From assembly GCA_027186245.1 (NCBI GenBank), contig CP114496.1:4741501-4805500 (forward strand): a stretch of DNA of 64,000 nucleotides, read 5' to 3'. The first letter of the stretch is position 1; every line of letters begins with the position of its first letter. Origin of the DNA: Coriaria nepalensis (taxonomy: Eukaryota > Streptophyta > Magnoliopsida > Cucurbitales > Coriariaceae). Shown here in pieces: positions 57,351 through 64,000 of this stretch. A program made the translations under genes and the position numbers. Below the pieces are notes generated by a model, which worked only from the letters and a program-made list of their open reading frames with translations, ran no database searches and was not told the origin of the DNA.

Positions 57351-59083
57351 AATTGCCTATTCCCATGTACAATTCCGCTATGTTACTCATTTGGTGATTT
57401 TTGCTTTTGGTTTGTCTCTTGGAATTACAGTCACTTTATACTCCCTTGAGCAGTTCTTATTTTACTTCAAGGCACCTCTATCTTCGCCACCTTCATCACC
57501 ACTCTTAGTTTTGACACAACAGCGTCCTTCCCTATCAACTCTACCATCAATGCAACCTCAACCGGCATCGATAAAGCTTTCACCACAGTTAATGCCACAA
57601 CCGACACACGTATCACCTCCTCCTATGAATAGTAATAGGTTTGTGTCAAATATTCAGCCGCCTCTTATGCATAACATGGGTGACGACGAGCTTTTCCGGA
57701 GGGCATCTATGGTTCCGGTCAAGAGAGAATATATGCTAAAAGTGGCTTTCATGTTTTTGGTCAGGGGACCAATGCCTTTGGCTCCCCTCTGGGATATGTT
57801 TTTCAAAGGTCACGAAAATCTCTATAGCATTTATGTACACCCTCATCCCTTTTATAATGCTTCACTTCATCAGGATTCTGTTTTTTATGGAAGGAGAATT
57901 CCGAGCAAGGTTAGTCTCGTAGTTGTATATACACTTACTTTTTATATTTAATTGATAAGATTACTAACATTTCTCCTCATAATCCATTTCATCTTGTTAA
58001 CGTATACTAATAAACTAGGCGCATAAAAACTTCCATCTATTTATAGTTACAAAATTTCAGAAAGGTAAGCAATGTCAATCTCGAAACATTCATTATTTTA
58101 GTCTTTTCTTTATTTTAATAATTCAGATTTTCCAAAAGTTCTGTTCTCTTGAAATTGTCGACTTGGTAATAACGGATATGCCCCAAAACCGAAGAAATTT
58201 TATCAAGATATATATATAGCCTTTAATTATTTTCAATGCCTAAATCAAAAAGATTTTAACTTTATAATGAAAAACAGGAACAGTTATATAATTTCTTATA
58301 CGCTAGTTAGGGATATCATCAATTCGTCACATGTAATTTGGGTGATAGTATTTTGGTCAGTCACACCACTACTCAAATTATTAGTGCTTGAGCCAGACTT
58401 AACTTTTAACCTCTTGATTTTTTCTTTTGCTTTGGTAGCCAGTGGAATGGGGAAAAGCGACAATAATGGACGCTGAGAGAAGACTTTTAGCAAATGCCCT
58501 CCTCGATTTCTCAAATCAAAGATTCATATTACTCTCTGAGAGTTGCATTCCTTTGTACAATCTCACAACAATATACAATTACCTAATAAACTCTAATCAC
58601 AGCTTTGTTGGTTCATTTGATGATCCAAGGAAGATAGGTCGTGGTCGATACAACCATCAAATGTGGCCAACCATATCAATTTCGCATTGGCGTAAAGGCT
58701 CGCAATGGTTTGAGGTTAATCGGAAGCTTGCACTTGAGATTATATCAGACACAAAGTATTACGCGTTGTTTAAAGAGTATTGTAGCCCTCCCTGTTACGT
58801 GGATGAGCATTACATTCCTACACTGATAAACATTGTTTCTCCGGACGAGAACTTCAACAGAAGCATTACTTGGGTTGATTGGTCTAGGAGTCATGGTCCG
58901 CACCCTGGAAGATTTGCAAGGGATGATATTTCCCTCCAATTTCTGTATCAAATTAGGGAAAGTGATAATTGTACTTCTAATATCAACACTAGTGCTTCTC
59001 TATGCCTTCTATTTGCTAGAAAGTTCGTGGGAGATACTTTGCATCCTCTGCTCAAGATTTGGCCCACTATCCTAAGCACTTGA
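57322..59083 (+). CDS. Glycosyltransferase family 14, core-2/I-branching enzyme-like (two exons)
   Basis: Predicted Golgi type II membrane glycosyltransferase of the plant GT14 (core-2/I-branching, BC10-like) family; substrate unknown for this subgroup. Exon 1 is 57322-57909 (196 codons, ATG in [10 protein letters not shown]) and exon 2 is 58439-59083, with a GT...AG intron of 529 bases in phase 0; the join reads [21 protein letters not shown]. The 410-residue product is full length for the family. Residues ~1-21 are cytosolic, ~22-41 a signal anchor ([18 protein letters not shown]), ~50-110 a Pro/Ser-rich stem, and ~140-410 the catalytic domain. Family motifs: [62 protein letters not shown] (279-289), [10 protein letters not shown] (315-324, with the acidic pair) and TWVDWSR. 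No stop or frameshift. It is flanked by retroelement fragments on the left and an hAT relic on the right, and is the one clear host gene here. A small missed exon cannot be excluded. Confidence 0.92.
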
Positions 59084-59131
59084 TCAAATAACTTATAAGT
59101 CAGAAATGATTCTTATTACTCAATTTATAAT

Positions 59132-59137
59132 AATAAA
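59132..59137 (+). promoter_or_regulatory. Candidate polyadenylation signal of the GT14 gene
   Basis: AATAAA 49 bases after the stop codon, in a T/A-rich context usual for plant 3' ends. Confidence 0.45.
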
Positions 59138-59249
59138 TAGTAGAGATAATCTATGATTTTCGATGCTGCAATTTAATTAAATTTCAAAGAACTACCATCT
59201 TAGATTGAAGGAAAACCTAGACCCAATGGTTTTTTGCCTTGATGGGCCA

Positions 59250-59799
59250 TAAAAACTAGGTATGTGCATCTGGTTGGATCCTACCCTATACACGAGAATA
59301 TTTGACTATTTCGGTCGGATCAGAAATATGATCCCATCGAAACAGGAGATGGTATCTCTAATCTGACCCGATCTGTACAACATCGGGTATGATAATTAGG
59401 TACCCATATATTTTCATAAATTTTTTAATATATAAAATATACATATATTAAAATATACGTTCCATCACATACCTATAAAATATACATATATTAAAATATA
59501 CATTCCATTTATTGTTTATGTAAAATTTTATTCCAATTAAAATATATACATTTGTAATTAATTGTAATTGAAATTTGGCCAACATAACATCGCATCACAT
59601 CAAGTTTGAAGTTCATCAACAAACATCAACAAGTTCATTAAATTAAAAAAACAACAAAAAGCAAGAAACATCAACAACATCCACTTCATTTCTATACGGC
59701 CGTAGACTTCTCCACACCTAACGTTGAAAATTAAGAACTCAATGAATATAGATTATATGGGAAATAAATAAATAATATATAACATAAGAAAATATATAA
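59250..59799 (-). mobile_element. Terminal region of the hAT relic
   Basis: Non-coding. It contains 'ggtcggatc', 'tctgacccgatctg' and 'catcgggtatg' runs (59318-59390), which resemble the subterminal 'GGGTCGGGT' repeats of plant hAT elements, and a 30-base direct repeat 'ataaaatatacatatattaa' at 59437 and 59477. The exact terminus and target duplication were not located; a start near 'ctaggtatgtgcatc' (59258) is possible. Confidence 0.5.
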
Positions 59800-61035
59800 C
59801 AAAATAAGGATGTATCATCATCCTCTTTATCAACGATCTCTATTGCCTGAAAGCTACCTTTGCACGCAGATAAGTGCCTCGACCATAGAGGGAGCAAGCC
59901 TACTACGGAAGTCTATGATCGTACGTCCACTCGTGCTAAATGTGAACTCCAAAGCAACTATGGATATAAGTATGACAAAAATATCTCTAGCTATTCACTA
60001 CAGTGTCAGGTACTTGTGCTCATTCACACTCTACCATCGTAGGACATTAAATTGGTCATGGTAATCAACAAGACCATCAACATCTAGATACTGCTCCAAC
60101 TATATAGTCTGTCAAGTGAGAAACCTCGAACTATGACTCGCATAGAAATCTTTCACTAAATTACTAAGTCCTCGTAAAGACCGTGTCCCTATATCTGGCT
60201 ATGACGTGGATGAGACATCGGATAATGTGAGACTTATGGACGACAATGCAGGATCCCCCTCTTTATAGCAATCATACAAAGACTAAAAACACCCTCGTGA
60301 TTCTCTGATCAACCGATTGGCTTATCCTAGACTATCTGAGCCTTTCTCATGCAGGTACTCAAGCATTTCTAAAGTCTTTGCAAACTTGTTTCAGAGATTC
60401 AACAGACTGGCAGCACAAGCTAAGAGATTCATATTATCATGATTGTTCGAATACCTATCGACGTTTTCTTGCAAACGGTTAGCCACCCTATCAAGCATAA
60501 GATTTTATGTGTCTTGGGACGTTTCCCTAATCATCTTCTGAAGGGTGAACGTTTTCATACAATATTGATGGGCGGTTGCATGCTTGGTGGTAGATAACAT
60601 CTCGGTTGCATCAAGAAACTATCCCAAAAATTTCAGGTACATCTAGGCCATTTCCCAACCATCATCATTAAGTTCCAGAAATGCTTGCTCATCCATTTGC
60701 AGCCTGAGTCAATAAAATAGATTAATAGGTAATAATTTCATATATTATAAAAAGTATAAGAAAAAATATTAATGACATGAAACTTACTGTAGGAAGTTTC
60801 ATGTCAAGAACATCATCAAGAAACTTCATTATTGCATTATAATATGGATACACCCTTGGAAGCATAATGTAGGTTTGGAAGCATAATGTAGGTCGAGTTC
60901 CACCTAGTTGCAGTGTCAAGCCACAACTTCTGGTCAAATTCAATGCCTTCCGATTCACAACATTTTTTAATGCATTTTCTTATGTCGGCGATGATTGGAT
61001 ACACTTAATTGCTATACGAATCTTCTCAATAGAAT
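59800..61035 (-). pseudogene. hAT-superfamily transposase, degraded
   Basis: Minus strand from 61035: IEKIRIAIKCIQS then NRKALNLTRSCGLTLQLGGT (60955-60895; the usual N-LD-TRWNSTY block, altered), YPYYNAIMKFLDDVLDMKLP, then MDEQAFLELNDDGWEMA (60695) and ATEMLSTTKHATAHQY near 60590 (the L-LF---T--LSG-KYPTS region). The end holds the dimerisation (hATC) domain near 60050-59860: WSVNEHKYLTL, IARDIFVILISIVALEFTFS and IIDFRSRLAPSMVEALICVQ. The zinc-finger N-terminus is absent and there are more than six stops. The closing hATC block is the best-kept part. Confidence 0.88.
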
Positions 61036-61200
61036 TGCCTCTATAAAATATTATATAGGGTAAGAATGACAAAGGTTGAAAAAAGAACAATTTGTAAGAA
61101 AATAGTTTTCTGGAGTAAATTTATAATTATGAGGTAATTAGTGTTAATTAATTAATTGAAAGATGCATTTTAAATGATTAATTTCGAAATTCACATTGAT
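61036..61200 (+). mobile_element. Family A LTR fragment
   Basis: About 165 bases matching 47445-47605 ('tatagggtaa.aatgacaaaggttgaaaaa', 'gtaagaaaatagtttt'). Truncated at both ends; it directly joins the hAT relic. Confidence 0.8.
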
Positions 61201-61299
61201 AATAAGGACGAATGAGTCATTTCCTGATTCCTTTATGGAAAAGTGGTTCAGCATTTGACCAACTAACCAAGCTTGGCCTTTCCCTATGCATTTCGGCCG

Positions 61300-61780
61300 A
61301 GATTTTTCGTAAGCCTCCTTTACACGTGTCTTGCTCCCATTGCTCCATGTCCTGATCCTTCCCTACCCTTCAATATGTGTCAGCCCCCCCCCCCCCCCTC
61401 CCCCCTCCCACCATTACCTCCACCCCTATTTGACATGACTAAGATATGTTTCCCACTCAAATCCACCTCAACGTGTAATGGTGCCACTTCAGTCTGACAT
61501 GCTAGGGGTGCATCCTCCACTAAGGTGTCAATAACTTTCTACCTATCCACCCTTCGCATATCCGTGCTCAGGTCTAAAGTGAGCAAGGAAATACATGGCT
61601 CAACCTCAACACCTTGTTATCCAGGTCCGCTATTAATAGGTTAACTAATGTTCCCTTCAGTCCTATCTGACCCTAGCCTCATTCATCAGCTTCTCTTTGT
61701 ACTCAGTTATCCTTAATGTCTGCCAACCCTCCCTCAGCCTCAGTTTCGCTTATTCAAGCTGAAGTTGTAGATCTAAGGCT
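61300..61780. mobile_element. Second copy of the Tat-type LTR fragment
   Basis: It aligns in the same orientation with 56170-56489, with an extra ~90 bases at 61420-61500 and a longer C run (C15 at 61384). If 55932 is a minus-strand LTR this piece is minus as well; if it is the 5' LTR of the plus-strand ORF on its right, both are plus. Frame 61273-61497 is LTR sequence. Confidence 0.6.
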
Positions 61781-62480
61781 GTCCCGTAATCGGGCCCAAT
61801 AGTTAGTGCATTGGCTTAACACCTTATATATTATGAGTGATGTGGAATTCTAACATTCCCCATAGCTGATGCGCCTTTGTATGATGCCGACCTCTATCCA
61901 TACTGATGGATATGAAAGGACACATGATAGCATCGCCAATGCCCCTCGATCCATACTTCTTGTTATGTGTGATCTCCTCTTGGGTGATAACACGTGTATC
62001 TTGCCATCTACCACCCATAATCGTCACGTCCTATCCCCTTCCTTGTCTCTTTCTCTCTTTTATAAGCATTCTCACACCATTTGAGCCGTTTCAAGCTTTC
62101 CTCTCTTCCAAACTTTGATGCTCTCCTCTTTTTTTTTCTCTGTTTTCCTAAGTTCGGATGCTTCTCACCACCGCTTTCCCCAACTTAAACCACCATCAAC
62201 CTCCACTATGTAACCAATCATGTCAGACAAAGCGTCCAAGTTCCTTCCTCTCCTTCTGCATGTTTTCCAGTTTCTCGGAATGTTCTTCGCATGATTTCCT
62301 AGCCGGACATCAAGACCATCCTTAGTCAAACCCTTCGTTAGGATCTGTGAACACTTATTCAGTTTTAGCTTTGATAATTGACCTTAGGATCATCCTTAGA
62401 CTCTTAGACTAGGCTTCAGCGATTGATGGACATTCGACCTAAGAGTCATCCGCTCCCTTTTTAATGGCTAAGTACATGTA
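61781..62480. other. Non-coding, leader-like
   Basis: Pyrimidine-rich sequence with 'cttttataagcattctcacacc' (split: TATAA at about 62060) that could be a plus-strand LTR promoter and leader for the ORF at 62480. Frames at 61824-62118 have no recognised product. Confidence 0.4.
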
Positions 62481-64000
62481 AGGCAGATGGACCAGCAAAG
62501 GTTCAGGCTGAACTAAAGAAAATGAGAAAGAGGGTAGCTCAGCCTCATTCAAATCATTACTGAGAGGTTACTTCAACCTTCAATGAGGATGATCGCTTCC
62601 ACATCCTAACCGAGTACAATATTCCTTCATGTATAAACATTCGAGTGCTTGAGGAGTATGAGCAGATTTTCTCAATTGGTACACACGAGTCAGTAAAGAT
62701 AGCAATTTATATGGATATGTTCACATGGAGCTTTAGAGTACCCCTGCACCAATTTCTTCAGTCCCTCCTCTATTTTTGAAAGTTACAACCTAGCTAGTTG
62801 GTTCCTAATGCTTTGAGGAAAATACTATGGTTATTGGTGCTATACTTTAAAGAGATTGGTCATCATCCCCGAACATCATTCTTCTTTTCCCTTATAACTG
62901 AGCCGGAGAGAGCAAGGGTGGTATTACACCACCTTGAAGAAGGGAAAACCAATAACTGCTCTTCCTCAGGCTAATAAATTTTGAAAGGAGAAATGGTTTA
63001 TGTTGACCAAAAACTAGAACTGCTCCACCTGTCAGTACTCCGTTTGTTTGCAGTACGAAGATAAAGTTTGATATTAGACCACTTATTAGTACTCCGTTTG
63101 TGCTAACCAAAAACTATCATTGCTCCACCTCTCGCACTCCGAAGTGCAATATTCGACTATCTGAGATGGATGAGTCAGACTAGGAAGCCATAATGAGTAA
63201 GTATGAGGAGGAAAAGTACTTCAGATTAGTCCTAACCATCGATCGCCTTACTAACAATTGTCTCATATACATTAACCCACAATAAAAGGTCGAACCCTAA
63301 CGTACCATCCCTCACATTGAGCCTAGTGCCTTTCCTCAAGGTATCCCTTCTATCAATATTTTTGTGATTGAAGTATTTTCTTTTACGGTGTGTAAAAGGT
63401 GACTCATTGGCATGATTTTGATGTGAAACAAGTGCACACATATCCCTCGAAGATCATTATAATGCATGTTGTGCTTAAATTCATGTTCGAAGTGCGAAAA
63501 TATAATTTGTTCGAATCCCCTTCATATGATTCAATGGCTGGAGGTATCCCTTGCCTATTTTGTAGAAAAAATATCCAAAGCTAAGGTCATAGTCTTAATT
63601 GAATAGAAATACTTAGAGAAGAAAAGAAGGCGGAAGGAGAAAGTCACACGCAAGCAAACCAACAAAAGGCAAGGATCCCCTCTGAGGCCTCCAGATTAGG
63701 GCAAGAGACCCAGAGCTGAGGAGCTGCTTCTTTAAGTCCAATTGAGGGTAGACATATCTAACTCCTCACCCTCCTCGCCTGCAACCTCTACTCAAGCAGT
63801 CATCGTCCACTTAACGACAATTCTTTAGAAGGTCACTCCTTCACCTATGCCCCCTTGTCTTGGTGCACCTTAATCCTAGTATTCCTAACATAGCAGTTCG
63901 GGTTAAGATCTTTGTTAGAGTCATGGATCAATGAGGGCAACCTCAGAGAATATCTGAGGGAGACTTTAAACTTCCACCTAACGCTCAAGAACCTCAAGCT
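62480..64000 (+). pseudogene. Transposase_28-like ORF of a gypsy-type element, broken, runs off the window
   Basis: The plus-strand frame near 62568 reads FHILTEYNIPSCINIRVLEE, AIYMDMFTWSFRVPLHQFLQ and SLLYF to a stop. It continues with LVPNALRKILWLLVLYFKEI. This order matches the N-terminal region of plant proteins annotated 'putative gypsy type transposon' (Pfam Transposase_28). A broken middle follows (62990-63590). After 63600 comes a basic stretch (KKRRRKEKVTRKQTNKRQG) and a Ser/Pro-rich part to the window end. At least eight stops or shifts. In Tat-group elements such an ORF can precede gag, which would fit Tat sequences nearby. Confidence 0.7.

Overview
The window looks like heterochromatic or gene-poor DNA from an angiosperm, probably a eudicot. 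It is AT-rich and almost every coding trace is a decayed plant retrotransposon or DNA transposon: Ty1/copia, Ty3/gypsy chromovirus of the Tekay/Del type, Ty3/gypsy of the Tat/Athila type, and one hAT. One host gene is clear: a two-exon glycosyltransferase family 14 (core-2/I-branching type) gene at 57.3-59.1 kb on the + strand. A short Cys-rich reading frame at 18.15-18.49 kb on the - strand is the second-best host candidate. No tRNA, rRNA or CRISPR was recognised.

Layout. 1-3.25 kb: internally deleted + strand copia element with its 3' LTR. 3.25-5.4 kb: - strand gypsy LTR. 5.7-7.5 kb: small - strand copia relic (RNase H between two LTR pieces). 7.5-8.3 kb: - strand copia LTR piece. 8.3-13.9 kb: 3' end of a Tekay-type gypsy element (integrase, chromodomain, PPT, LTR) whose LTR is split by a 1.8-kb copia LTR. 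14.0-16.1 kb: copia leader, primer-binding site and LTR (-), then a + strand RNase H tail. 16.1-19.3 kb: the longest stretch without recognisable transposon, with the Cys-rich ORF. 19.3-28.5 kb: a ~220-bp satellite built around the palindrome GTTGAGCTCAAC, split by nested - strand copia elements; its right block has a four-monomer higher-order repeat. 28.5-36.8 kb: the most complete copia element (5' LTR, PBS, leader, gag-pol, PPT), ending in a hybrid 3' LTR. 36.8-39.0 kb: copia leader, then LTR-like DNA with three tandem ~200-bp units each carrying a TATA box. 39.0-45.4 kb: a + strand copia pol fragment meeting a - strand copia gag-pol fragment, leader and LTR. 45.5-56.5 kb: a - strand Tat-type element (pol duplicated in tandem) broken by two copia LTRs. 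57.0-59.2 kb: the GT14 gene. 59.2-61.0 kb: - strand hAT relic. 61.0-64.0 kb: LTR fragments and a + strand ORF resembling the plant 'putative gypsy type transposon' (Transposase_28) family.

No novel multi-gene system was found. The most interesting structures are the palindrome-centred satellite with higher-order structure, the triplicated promoter unit, the hybrid LTR, the GC-rich blocks shared by otherwise AT-rich copia leaders, and a foreign reading frame inserted in a copia integrase. All family assignments come from motif recognition by eye, and many boundaries are approximate to tens of bases.
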